From contig OY744473.1 of NCBI GenBank assembly GCA_963556145.1, forward strand, positions 4,278,001 to 4,342,000: 64,000 bases of DNA, in the 5' to 3' direction. This document shows positions 33,991 to 44,911 of this stretch, piece after piece. A model generated the notes under the pieces. It saw nothing but the letters and a program-made list of their open reading frames with translations, searched no databases and was not told the origin of the DNA. The stretch comes from Hygrocybe punicea (taxonomy: Eukaryota > Basidiomycota > Agaricomycetes > Agaricales > Hygrophoraceae). The position numbers were made by a program, and so were the translations under genes. How positions within the stretch are numbered: position 1 is the first letter of the stretch; each line of letters begins with the position of its first letter.

Positions 33991-34015
33991 TGGTGATGAG
34001 AGCGCGATTCGAGCC
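33991..34015 (+). promoter_or_regulatory. Primer binding site of short-LTR element 2
   Basis: TGGTGATGAGAGCGCGATTC plus GAGCC. Its reverse complement ends in CCA and carries a TCGAATC stretch like a tRNA T-arm, so about 25 nt appear to match the 3' end of one tRNA, longer than the usual 10-18. Confidence 0.6.
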
Positions 34016-35436
34016 ATGCCACCGGAGACCACAACATTCCACTCGCACAGACCCTTTTTGAGTACAGCAACAGAGATTTTCGAGCACAGAGAACACCCCC
34101 GAGAGCCCACCCGCGCGATTCCACGCAGCACCCCAATGCAAAACCATATAAAAAACAGTCTCCGAAGGCCCCAGCGTTACGTCCGGATCGTTCTACATGC
34201 CCCATGACCATCCTCACGACTTTTCATATTTCCTCAACATCACGCACAGCCACTTCACGAAGCCGCGTCACCAACTTCATTCACCAGAAATCCGAAAACC
34301 CACGCGCACCCACAGCACCCCACGCTCTTTAGAAAGTCCCCAAGAGGCTGCCGAGCCAGACAGCATATCCAACAACACCGCCCGCCAGACGCGCCCTCGA
34401 CATCACTGTCCCCGTTTTCAATCTTCCTTTTTTTATTCAAACACCTACTGGCTCACTACTGAATACACAGACGCTCGAGACCCCCCCGCATTCATACAGC
34501 GGCCCCATGAGCCACTCCATCACTTACCCCATCTTCGGCATCTCCGTTTTCACGCCCACCCATCCGTTGCCACGTTGCCCAACCGCCACGTCACCAAATC
34601 GACTGGCACACCTCGCCCATGTCGGTACCTTCTTCCTCAATCCCATGGGCCCAGCACAACATGCCCGTGCCAACTTTCTCGCGTGTACAGCACTAGCACG
34701 GCCGCAACAGCCCATGCCCACATGAATGACACGTCTGGCCCCACCCAGCACAACTCGACGACATACAACCCAACCACATGCCCACAACCCCCATGCCGAC
34801 TCATTTCACAGCCCCACAGGCCCACTTCCAACATGATCAACACCTCCCACGCAAGAACGAGGCGGCAAAGTCGCCCCAACGCAAGCGGCACACCCCGCCC
34901 CACCATACCTCATCCACACACGCGCGGCCCCATGTCCCACACCCCTACACGTTCACGCACCACCACAACAGCCCATCCCCATGATACGACAACCCCAAAC
35001 AACGTATCCGACGATGCAAGTCCATCTGCACCAAGCCCATGGCCATATCCCCCACGGCCCCATGCACGGAATGTACCACGACGGCCGTGCCCTGAATGGA
35101 CGCCCCACCCACGTATCGTATGACGACCCCACATCCCCCCACGTCGACCCATGCCCAACGACCCACCCGCTGAACCCGCGCTGCGCCGTGCCACTTCTAT
35201 TTTCACATTCCATCACTTTTTCCCCACCTTTTTTTGTTCACCACGACCCACCTTTATTAGATTCATCTGGGGTGGACTAGTCTACCCTTGCCTTTCTTTG
35301 TGTGCTTTGTGTTCCCCTTCTGTCTTCTGCTTTTTCTTCCAGCCTTTTCAGGTTCCTTCTCTTTTTTTTTCTGCTCTTTTTGTTTTGCCTGTCTTTTGCT
35401 AGCGATGAGGGCGTCGCTATGAGAGAGGGGGGCACT

Positions 35437-35594
35437 TGTACTAGTTGTGCCTGGCACATCACGTGACCTCTTCCTTAGTCAGTAGCAGTTCCTGATGTGG
35501 TAGTCAGTTGATCTCGTCCTATCCCATCCCATCCACCCAGACCTTTCCGTGTGATTCCGTCCCCGATTCCGTGAGGTCCCTCAGACCCACTCCA
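35437..35594 (+). repeat. 3' LTR of short-LTR element 2
   Basis: 158-bp partner of 33830-33987, differing at a handful of bases (for example GTGATTCCGTCC against GTGATTCCATCC, again a CpG change). Followed by ACGT. Confidence 0.85.
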
Positions 35595-35598
35595 ACGT

Positions 35599-35735
35599 GC
35601 ACCACTATCAATCGCAAAGCCCCAATCATGATCTCATGGCCATCCCTGCAGAATGAGTCCTCTTCCTTGAGCTCAACGATCTCTCTCTTGACTGGAAAAA
35701 ATACAGTTTTACCTTTGATGTGAAGTATTCTGGCA
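35599..35735. pseudogene. Interrupted reading frame, upstream part between two insertions
   Basis: 137 bp of pre-insertion sequence between short-LTR element 2 and the 3 kb transposon. Minus strand: an open frame (FFPVKREIVELKEEDSF). Plus strand: LELNDLSLDWKKYSFTF, which would run past the transposon into a GTGAGT donor at 38758 and the exon starting 38814, with one TGA at an expected Arg. I cannot decide which strand was coding. Confidence 0.3.
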
Positions 35736-35959
35736 TAGTGTTGCCACAGCTATAGCCGATGTTTTTTGAAAAATTGCCTTGTTAGGCCAGTAAAATTAGC
35801 CAGAATTATGAAAATATTTGAGGAGATGGGCGGAGCCAAAAGCTAAGGGGTCACTTACAGCTGTTTTTAGAAAGCATGGCAGTTGGCGCGGAATTTTGAT
35901 CAATTAGGCAGGTGGGGACTTAGAATAAGTTTATGCTCTAGACTCTATCTGTATCTACC

Positions 35960-37302
35960 ATGTGTCAGTCTAGAAAAAAGCCTTGCAAACAACCAAGCAT
36001 AATCGACACTGATCTTGACAATCATTTCTCGCCCTCTAACAGTGACGTTGATGTTGACAGTGACAGCTCTGCTCAGTCTACGGAATCATTTATTGATGCA
36101 CCAGCCATTCCTCAAAAATGTCAGAAGGTAGCAGCGACACAAGCAGCAGTTCCCAATGCCCCTGCTGCCTTGATCACCTACATTGCATCAATTTTCTCCA
36201 CTGCCGAGATGAAGAAGCCTGTGTCAAAACAAAGCCCCAAAAACATTTCATTCCAACTTCATTCCAACGAGCCTTGGGATACAATGAAGGCACAAATCTT
36301 GGCCAAGATTTCACAAGCACTCAGCCCTATCATCCTTGACTTTTCTCACTACAACATCCTTTTTTTCATCACTCGTGTCATCTCAAAATCCGGTATCCCC
36401 CTAGCTGCCGAAACCGACTACACCCTTTTGCTGCAAAAAGTGTTAGGTGGCAAAGTCAAGAACACTATCGTGAACATCACTATTGTTCAGTGCAGCCTTG
36501 ATGGAGACAAAGAGAACGTACCAGATGAGGATGTTAGCAAGCCGAAGAAGACTACAAAAGATCTAGCGATGCTTCCGGGCAATGTCAAGAACGGAAGCAA
36601 CATCGAGGCATTGCAAAAACGCTGGGTATGCAACAAGAAACAGGGAAATTGTGGTGGGACATATTGTTGGAGCGACGAGGATGGTGGACATCTCCCACTC
36701 AACCATCTAATGCTGGATTGCTGGGCAGCTTCCATGGTATTGTTCCCTCTTGTATTGTTCTATCTTTACTTATGAAATTCTAGCTAAAAGGAGAGGAATG
36801 CGCTACACTTGAGCAGCCGCCCAATAACTGATTGTTTGATCTGGATAACAACAAACTCTCACCAATTCTTTGCCAACGTCTCAATACAAAGAATGCCCAG
36901 GCCATACCACCACCAAGTACTGCTCCCATTTTCAATTTCAGCATCGGCAGGGAGGTTGCAGAGTTGTTTTGTCCAATGCCTAATGTTGTCCCACCCACTG
37001 CTGTCCCGCCTCCGAACCCTGCCCCTGTCACATCTGCCACTCCGAAACAAGACTCCTACGACCTTCAGTGCCCAACCATCCTTCAGGTCAACCACAAGTC
37101 TGGCATTGACATGACGATTGAAGAGTTCTGCAAAACATTTGAGCTTTGTGAAGGAATCCAAGAGAAGTTCCAGGAACATTCATATACGCACGCTCAGATG
37201 CTGAGGTTCATAACCATAGAGGAGTTGAGGGAAATGAGGTTCAAATTTGGGGAAATTGTGGGGCTGCAGGATGCCATTGAGCGTTGGTCTGTCATTACTT
37301 AG
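35960..37302 (+). pseudogene. Transposon accessory protein, SAM-like C-terminus
   Basis: Exons 35960-36736 and 36784-37302 with a 47-bp intron, about 431 codons. The N-terminus is acidic and Ser-rich. A middle domain of ~100 residues (PKNISFQLHSNEPWDTMKAQ, then LLQKVLGGKVKN) has no name I can give. Next comes a Cys/Trp/His segment (RWVCNKKQGNCGGTYCWSDE). The C-terminal ~65 residues (TIEEFCKTFELCEG .. LQDAIERW) look like a SAM-type helical bundle, which mediates protein-protein contacts. TGA at 36829-36831 interrupts exon 2 where Arg (CGA) would read naturally. It converges with the transposase inside shared TIRs, so it is probably a partner of the transposition machinery. Confidence 0.55.
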
Positions 37303-37385
37303 TTTACATAGTCACTCGTTTGGACAATACACACCATTTTGATTGAATAGCATACATGAGACACATTGAGAGGTACAGCAGTAGA

Positions 37386-38399
37386 CTAAAAATATCCAGC
37401 ATGAGCAAAGTATCCAGCCACATCATCCGGGGTAAAAACATCCAACACTTCAAACATATCGTATAGAATCCCATTGCCCTGCATAGCTCCATAGTAATCT
37501 TGATGTCGCCGAATAAAGTGCTTCACCTTTGAAAAATCTTCTTCGATGGGGTTCAGATCTGGCGAGTATGGCAGGAGATATTCAATCCGAATGCCGAAAC
37601 AGTCAGCAAGTTCAAGGATTTCAGGGCCATGATGGAGTTTTGCATTGTGGAGAACTAATACACTGAGAGGGCCAGGGTATGGAGTGCAGTATGGTAACTA
37701 GCTTGAGATCAGTACAAGTCTAGAAGAAAAAAGTAGCATACATACCACAGAGAATTCCAACCATTGCAAGAATGCTGCCCTCGTCAACGACCCCTCCACC
37801 ACCATGCCAGATATGAACCCGTCGAGGGTCAGTACCCCAACAGTTGAAGTACGCCTGCCACGAATGAATGGCTGTGATTTGCGAGCACGATGGCCTTGCT
37901 TGGACCTCCCATATCTCCTACCAATGGTGCATTCATCCTTCGAGACCTCATCGATGAAGCCAAGCTCTTCGGGGCTGAATTGTGCCATGTGAGAGATGAA
38001 ATCAGCATGCCGAGCTTCATTTCGCTCAGCAGCGATACGTTGCAGCCACTTGCGGCTGACACCAGCGTGAGTGAGTTCTTGATGAATTGTACTGTAGTGA
38101 ACTGAAATAAAACGATTGGTCTTGAGCATGTGAATTAGTTCATTGAGGAAGTAGTTGGGATTGCTTCTGATAAGTTGCACCAGATACTGGACATCATTGT
38201 GGTTGAGATTGCGAAGACAGCCATACTGGACAGGTATGGTGGAAACAACGTCACCAGTGGTGCGCCAGAGCTTTAGGATGTGATAAAAAGTGTGTTCAGA
38301 GAAACCACAGCATAAAAGAATGTCATCGAGGGTGAGAAGGTGGCGTTCGAATAGCTGGATGGCTGCGATTTTGACATCGCGGCTAATATGACGGTACAT
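37386..38399 (-). pseudogene. Tc1/IS630-like DDE transposase, second catalytic Asp replaced
   Basis: Exons 37746-38399 and 37386-37697 join through a 48-bp intron (phase 0), giving 321+16 codons by length (337 residues). The N-terminus carries helix-turn-helix segments (LTLDDILLCCGFSEHTFYHI; YSTIHQELTHAGVSRKWLQR). The catalytic core has the first Asp in GFIDEVSKDE. The second-Asp block reads VLVLHNAKLHH, with His where the family has Asp. The final block is YSPDLNPIEEDF with Glu. Spacing from the His to Glu is 34, the DD34E class. Apart from that substitution the frame is open, so the protein could be made but would lack nuclease activity. It resembles the DDE superfamily endonucleases abundant in mushrooms. 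Confidence 0.8.
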
Positions 38400-38493
38400 G
38401 GAGGGTAAAGAAATGCAAAATTATTCTAAGTCCCCACCTGCCTAATTGATCAAAATTCCGCACCAACTGCCATGCTTTCTAAAAATGGCTGTA

Positions 38494-38620
38494 AGGGTAT
38501 TAAGAATTTGGGGCTCAATTCTCAGAGTTCTTCAGGAATAGCTGTTGGATGGTAGCTGACTAGACTCAACAGCTATGGTTGAATAACTCTGAAGATTGAG
38601 CACCAAATTCTTAGCACCCT
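38494..38620. mobile_element. 127-bp MITE nested in the transposon's right TIR
   Basis: Ends AGGGTATTAAGAATTTGG / CCAAATTCTTAGCACCCT, flanked by TA on each side (38492-38493, 38621-38622). The left TIR lacks it and reads CACTTACAGCTG uninterrupted, proving insertion into the right TIR. The TA target suggests a Tc1/mariner-type MITE. Much of it is a hairpin. Confidence 0.85.
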
Positions 38621-38813
38621 TAAGTGACCCCCCAGCTTTTGGCTTCGCCCATCTCCTCAAATATTTTCATAATTTTAGCTAATTTTACTAGCCTAAAAAG
38701 GCAATTTTTCATAAAACATCGGCTATAGCTGTGGCAACACTATGAATCTGGCACAATGGTGAGTTTACTGTAATTATTTCTTTGCTGGGTAACTAATATA
38801 TAATATTTGTCAG

Positions 38814-39149
38814 ACACTTGTTCTTTCAATTTGGGCTGCTGTGCCCAACACTCTCACTATCAATACCAGCCGAATTAAAGAGGAGGAAGTGCATATCAAG
38901 CAGGAGGAGGTAGAAGATGTCAAACATATCACTGATGTCAAATGCTCTGCCAGCAGCCAGCACATTCGTGCTAAGCCCTCTGTCATCCTTCCTTGCCACT
39001 ACACCCCTGTATCTTGCCAAGACTACCCTCCTGCACATTCATACAGAATTTTAACCACAAATGTGCCAATGGCAAGTGTTCCAGCCTATAATGAATGGGA
39101 TGAAGAAGACAAAGAGAATCTTCTGCTAATGAAGTGGAGGAGGGTGTAG
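38814..39149 (+). pseudogene. Orphan exon of a gene interrupted by the transposon
   Basis: An exon-like frame that follows a donor GTGAGT (38758) and acceptor TTTGTCAG (38813), ending at TAG 39147-39149. It contains acidic stretches (EEEVHIKQEEVEDVK) and DEEDKENLLLMKW, with no known domain. The expected upstream exon lies left of the transposon (35599-35735) but includes a stop. Confidence 0.35.
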
Positions 39150-39642
39150 CATAGGAGGGTAATTGTTGTTTCCAGCATTTGCTATTGCATTGTATTCTTG
39201 TAGCCTGTCATATTGTACAATTAACTTTCTCGTAGTTTTCAAACGAGTGTGTATTTCCATGGAAGCAAGTCAGTGAATCGTACAAATACATGTGAGAAGA
39301 GATACTACTCTTGGCCTTCCTCGACTGTACCACCCAAAGATGCTACATCTAGGCCTAATTTCTCACCCACAAAGACAAGGGAATTGTCACGAGGGAGAGG
39401 TGCCATGGCGACCACTGAATGAATGTGTTCAATGTCAATTACTGTCAATGCTTGTGGCATTTGATATTACCAAGCCCAGATGGTGTTGTGTGATTCATGT
39501 AGGAGTTCAGCATCTGGGGCGGAATAGGTTGATATCAACGCAATGGTGTTGGCCTCGTTTTGGACAGTAGCCTGAAAAAAAACACTGAACTTCACCATAA
39601 TTTAAAGTGTCATCCGCTGCAAACTGGAGGAAGAGTTTGATC
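39150..39642. other. Intergenic, nothing recognised
   Basis: About 490 bp, with a 92-codon plus frame (39292-39570) lacking motifs. It probably includes the 3' end of the Tnp2 relic on the minus strand. Confidence 0.35.
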
Positions 39643-42248
39643 TTAGTGATGAGTGAAACATACCCTGATGTTATGAGACATGCATACATGCTCAAATTTT
39701 CCTTCCAAGCTGATTGTGCAATTTGTCCAGTAGGAAGACAGAGTCAGGCCCATCGAAAGACCCATGGATTCATGCAGCCAAATCAAGGGCAGTCGAATGG
39801 CACAGATTGCAGCTCCAGTGGCTCCACGTAAGGTTTGCATCGACTCATCTTTTGCATGAAGAAGGATGTAACCATTTCCAAGGTCTTGTGAGCCGCAAGG
39901 AACCCCCTTCTTGCATTCAAGTTCAGGCATCATAGCTTTGAGTGTGTTGACTTGTACATGGCGAATACCTCGTTGTGCCAAGTTGGCATAGGGATTTGAT
40001 GGTTACTTCATCTCCTCTGTTAGATTTCCAATAGTGTTCCATCATCCATTGTGTGTAATAGGGATAAGGTCCAAGCTGAGAAACTTCATGTGCAAGATGT
40101 AAGACACCATGCAATGCAAGCCGGCAAAAATGGATGCAACCAATTTTCCTTTGACAATTTATCTCCTCAAATTCCCTGACATAATCAATTAACAGGTCGT
40201 GTGCTTGTTTGAGTTCCTCTTTTGTTATCCTGCATTGGTGAAAAATGCAAATAGCAAGGACAAGTTTGCAGTAGTTTTGGAAATAAGGGTTGGGGAGGAT
40301 GCCATAAAGAAGACCAGGACCTAACACAAACATGTATGTCAGATATTCCCAGGCTTTGTATCTGCTAGAAATTTTCTCGGCAGGATTTCTCGGTAGTACA
40401 TCAAATAACCCAGGGAGGTAGGGTGTCATCCTGGCAACTGTGGCTCTATGTTCCTGCCAAATGTCACCTTGTAATACAGCCCAATCCCATGTCACCTTGT
40501 TATCATCTGGTTTGCAAATGGCCATCCCACGCCAGAGTGAGAGGTTCAGATCTGTGACATTAAATGCAACAAGGTGCATAAGATCCACACCACAACATCC
40601 AGGGACAGGAAGCCTACATTCAGGATGTAAGCCTGTTAAGATGCTGGTCTTGACAATACCAGTTTCCTTGCATCAGCATTCACATTGCATTTTGTTTGCT
40701 GACATGATTAGATAGTGGAGATTGTGTGAATATTCGCCTGGTGGGTGAATGGGCATTCGATGAAACAGGTAATAATCATGGTCACAACCCTTGAGGACAT
40801 AATCAGCAGGCTTGAGATGAGCAGGATAGTAAGTGTTGTCACCTGGAACTCAGCGTCCTTTGATGGGACAATACAATCAGCACGAGTAATAACCTTGATG
40901 GCCTGTGAGGCCACAAAGATGGGTCGCTCCAGGGCCATCTGCTGCACCAATGAGAAAAAAAGGGTGGGATGGATAAATAGTGTCATCATTAGCATCCCAA
41001 ACAGACAATCCCTCTTGCTGGAGTGCAGAGAGGTGGTGGAGACTGGGGTAAATGAATGTGTCAAATATTTTGGGTGGTTTGGGTCCAATAATGAAGTCAG
41101 CGGAACAGACTTGAGCAACTTTGTACCTGCCATCTGGCACTATATCAAATATAACCCATATCAATACCCAGCAACTGGAACCCTTGTTCTCAAATAACTG
41201 GGCCCCATCAACTGAGAAGAGAAGGGCAGTGTCATGGTCACCAATACAACCTTTGGAGAATGCATCCAGGTATTCTGACCCAGATAAAAAATCTTCATAG
41301 ATGTCTAGTACACCTCCATTGGCTCGGACTTCTTCTAGAAGTTGTTGTGTGTGAGTGGAGTGGTATTTCATTGCTATAGCACTTTCCTTGCTCTGCCATA
41401 ATGCTTGGATTTTGGGTCCCAACGGGATTGTGCAAAAGGTTTGCTGAGGAATGCAGGTCTCACCATTGCTGGCCTCAAATTCGAGGAGATCATAATGAAA
41501 TGTACTGCATGTAGGACAATGGGTCAGATCAGAAAAGGGGCCAGTGAAGCCAACACAGAAGTTGATGCACATCTTGTGGAACAGTAGGACAATTCCAGTA
41601 ATTGCAGCAATCTTGCATTCAAGTGATCAATTGAGAGGAAATCACAGTCATTGAAGCACTCAGAAATGGCTTGTCAGACTTTTGTATATGTGTCTTGTGA
41701 GGCTTTGTTGGTTGCAAGAAAGACTTTTATAGTGAGAATTAAGTCTGGATCATCCATGTCAGGAGGCCCTTCTTCAGGATTTTGTAGTCTGGGGATCATG
41801 TCAGGGTTGAGATCACCATTGTTGAGTGTAGTGGAATCGATTAGATTGATGAAAGCAAGGGAAATCCTGAGGTTGTCTAAGGTGGCATCGTCAACGGTAG
41901 GATTGAGACCCTGGTCCACATGAGGGTGATTTTGGAGAGGCAGGTCGTTTGGTTGAGTTATGGGTGCATCCACAAGACAGCCAGGGTCGTGTACCACATC
42001 CTGAGGTACTGGCTGAGAAAGTGGTTCAGGTCAGTGAATTTCAGTGAATTAATAATATTCAACTACCTACTGTTGTAACCATCGGGATCAGGTGAAATGC
42101 TGGGATTGTCTCCAGCAGGTTGGGGAATTGGGACATAGTCAGCATAGAAATCATTGTCAGCATAGAGGTTGTCATCATCATTGTAAACATCTTCATCATC
42201 ATGATTCCGATTAACTCCTTCAGTAAAAGTGTCTCTCATTTCTACCAT
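39643..42248 (-). pseudogene. Tnp2-family (CACTA/EnSpm-type) transposase pseudogene
   Basis: Minus-strand relic. The N-terminal acidic part (42248-41674) includes an inferred intron near 42005-42070. Then come CINFCVGFTGPFSDLTHCPT, SVDGAQLFENKGSSCWVLIW, IGPKPPKIFDTFIYPSLHHL and GAADGPGATHLCGLTGHQG, the hallmark of Transposase_21/Tnp2 with its catalytic Asp residues. Further on are VDLMHLVAFNVTDL, TWDWAVLQGDIWQEHRA and NPAEKISSRYKAWEYLTY. Lesions: a frameshift near 41590, TGA codons near 40879, 40858 and 40650 at places where Arg is usual, another frameshift near 40030 and a TAA after LTEEMK. Terminal repeats of the element were not found. Confidence 0.8.
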
Positions 42249-42843
42249 TTGTCCATCCAGGATGTCCTTGTCCCAATCAGTGTCATGACCCCAAATGGTT
42301 TTGGGTGTAATGTCATGGGTTTACCATCGGACCACGGACTTAGATATTTAAGTGCAACACTATGGATGCACACCTACACTCATTAGTACCCATTCTATGC
42401 CTTTCCACATTACGCATGCTAGTGAACAGACACAAATAGCATATATGCTTACCTTTATATCATTTATTATGGCTTCACTAGTAATGCCCAGACCTAGCCG
42501 TTTATGTATGGTGCACAGAGGCACATCCCCCACTCATTAGTATTTATTATATATTTCTCTGTATTGCGTGTGCAAGGAGACAAGCCCAACTAGCATTCTT
42601 ACCTATATTAGCAGTAATGGATTGATTACAAATCTTGTTTACTTGTATTGATCAAAAGCGGCTCAGCTAGATAATGGGAAATGATTAGATAAGATGTGAA
42701 CAAGAGGATGATAAGATAATGATAAGATAGGATGCATCAGAGAGTGATTGTGATAGTCTGCTTACATAAAGACAATGGAGGTTCGATTGTTCTGAGCAGT
42801 CTATTGTTCTAAACAGTCCAAATGGAGATAGAGCCCATTGTTC
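42249..42843. other. Degenerate repeats and LTR-like flank of the next element
   Basis: Two diverged ~150-bp copies of a CACTCATTAGTA-containing unit lie at about 42355-42470 and 42505-42605. From about 42700 the sequence has GATAAGATAATGATAAGATA repeats, then ATTGTTCT-type motifs that recur right of the hAT insertion (44904 on). So 42700-42843 and 44904-45365 were once contiguous. Confidence 0.45.
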
Positions 42844-44903
42844 TAGTGTTGCCATGGCTCAGCTCCAAAGCCATTAGCCATTGAGCCGAACTGGAGTTTA
42901 GCTGAGCCAAGCCGTTGGACCGGCTAATGGTTTGGCAGGCTCGGCTTCACTGTTAAGCCATTTTTGGACGGCTCTGAATGGCTCGAACCGATGAATATGT
43001 CCAAATAAGGCAATCGAACAACATGTCTTGTTTTTCTCATTGTCTCCCTCCCTCTTTGCCAGCAGTGCTGTCCTTAAGCCTGTGGATTTGAAATCCTGGG
43101 CTCGTATTATTCTCTCATCTCTCCACTTCCTTCTGTCTCAAATCTTTCCACCGCATTTCTCGATATCCAACAGCAATCTTATATCCCTGCCCTCAAAGTC
43201 ACCTGGGCTTGTGATGTCGTCTTCCTCATTAATTGCCTACTGCAAAATGCATCCCCAGACAACCCAATCAGCCCCACTTACATCCTCAATCCACAGCTTG
43301 CCTGTGACCTGTCTTGTCCAGATCGCAATACCCCTCGTCCTCAACATCGCAAACCTTCAACCCCTTCCAAATACAATCCCCCATCACATAGCAGAGGCTA
43401 TTTACCTCAAGGCAACATTTGCTGCTTCAGGCGCATATCCCCACTTTGTTCAAATCAACCCAAGATCTGCTTTTTGAGACTTCAAGCTCACATTCCAGCT
43501 GTCTGCCCAACCAGCAACACCCCCTTTTTCATCCACCAGGACAGCCCGTTCCACGACTTTTTCGACCACCCCCAGCTAGGTTACACACCCCGCACCTTGT
43601 TTGAGTTGAATATGAGGGGTCAGGGGTCTCCGGCCCTCACATTCCACTGTCTGCCCAACCAGCAACCCCCCCTCTTTGTTCATCCCCCGGGATGCCCCAT
43701 CCCATCTGGTTTTCGATCACCCCCGACCAGTGTAAACCCCCCGCACCTCATTCGCGTTGACAATGAGGGGTCAGGGGGTCTCAGGCACTCGCAATCCGCC
43801 TGTCTGCCCAACCCGCTGCTAGATCTGGCTATTCCGCCACATGGTTCAGGCTTGGCAGGGATTATGAAAACTTCAATGACATTTCTCATGCAAAGGAATG
43901 CTTTGAAACTGGCATCAAGCTGGCTGTAGAAAGCTGCATATATGTATGTTCCCATGCTTCTCTCCATCCGATTCACCTCTCATTCTTTGCCAGCACATAC
44001 TGGTTGCCAGTTGCCTGGGCCCTTGTGAACTCTGCAAAAATGTTGATGACCTCGAGCTCTGTCAGTGTCCTCAGCATGAATAAGGCCTGTTGCAGCATCC
44101 CTCCCGTGATAGTTCCTAGATGAAAAGCACCCGTTCCCCTGCTCACACCCGCTCATTCATACGACCACTGGCTGCCTTATGAAGCCATCGCCATTACGTG
44201 TACAGCATACTGGCCAGTGCCGGGCATGTTTGCTGCACAAAAAAGTGTCAGAAATTGCAAAAAATCAAGAAGAACTCATGTTTTAGGTTGCAGGCCGGTA
44301 CCCACACCATACCCATCTGGCACCTCCCCATTTCCGTGGCCATCATCCCAGCCTCGCTCTTGCTCCATCATCATTGATGTGGACATTGGCTAGGTGGGTC
44401 TAGGTGAGCTCTGCAAATAGTAAACAGAAACCAAAACATTACCTGTGCAGCGGCATGCGTGTGGGAGCGCCACCCACACGTTGCCCTAGCTTCTCTACGC
44501 CATGCTCAGGACTCCATATGCTGGGTAGGACAGCATTTGTGTTCACATTGGCATGGCATTGCCCATCAGGTGTTGGGTGGCTAGAATTGATTAGTGACAT
44601 CAGAATGTAAACATAAAAGATGAACCTGCATGATTTTGAGGTGTGTAAAACCCCTAGACCCATTCACCTAGTGCCTAGTGCCTAGTGCCCTTGGTACAGG
44701 CTTAGCGGTGGTTTACAATGAATGGGAGCTGCTGGGGGAAGATTACCTATTTAGGACTTGAGCCGCAGTTTGAGCCGAAGCTGAGCTGAAGCTGAGCTAA
44801 GCCGTTCCTTTGCCAATGGCTCAGCTTGGCTACTGGTGCCATAAATGGAAAGAGCCGGGAAAAGCTGAGCCAAGCCAAGCTTAGCCGAGCTGTGGCAACA
44901 CTA
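42844..44903. mobile_element. 2 kb hAT-like non-autonomous element with GCTCAGCT subterminal repeats
   Basis: Left end TAGTGTTGCCATGGCTCAGC, right end AGCTGTGGCAACACTA, and an exact 8-bp duplication CATTGTTC at 42836-42843 and 44904-44911. The first and last ~150 bp carry many GGCTCAGCT / AGCTnAGCC motifs. The interior (43028-43930) has open frames with three ~150-bp repeats around CTGTCTGCCCAACC (43499, 43650, 43799). No transposase was recognised. Confidence 0.87.
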
Positions 44904-44911
44904 CATTGTTC

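Larger units (their letters stand above)
33830..35594 (+). mobile_element. Short-LTR (TRIM/LARD-like) element 2
   Basis: 158-bp LTRs at 33830-33987 and 35437-35594 (TGTAGTAG / TGTACTAG .. CCACTCCA), with ACGT duplicated at 33826-33829 and 35595-35598. The primer binding site at 33991-34015 starts TGGTGATGAGAGCGCGATTC. A purine tract (GAGAGAGGGGGG) precedes the 3' LTR. The 1.45 kb interior is C-rich and non-coding by my reading; the 308-codon His/Pro/Thr-rich frame (34197-35123) is judged compositional. It shares LTR length, binding site and pre-LTR motif with element 1. Confidence 0.87.
35736..38742. mobile_element. 3 kb DNA transposon with DD34E transposase and accessory gene
   Basis: ~191-bp terminal inverted repeats: 35738-35928 and 38421-38740, the latter enlarged by a nested MITE at 38494-38620. 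Ends read TAGTGTTGCCACAGCTATAG. The flanks show TA on both sides, consistent with Tc1/mariner. A near-duplication TTCTGGCA (left) and ATCTGGCA (right, three bases further out) would instead suggest an 8-bp duplication. Two convergent genes lie inside: accessory protein (35960-37302, plus) and transposase (38399-37386, minus). Both carry inactivating changes. Confidence 0.75.

Noticed and set aside
43028..43929. Protein genes inside the 42844-44903 element
   Set aside because: The frames come from ~150-bp repeats and share no motif with transposases or other known proteins.
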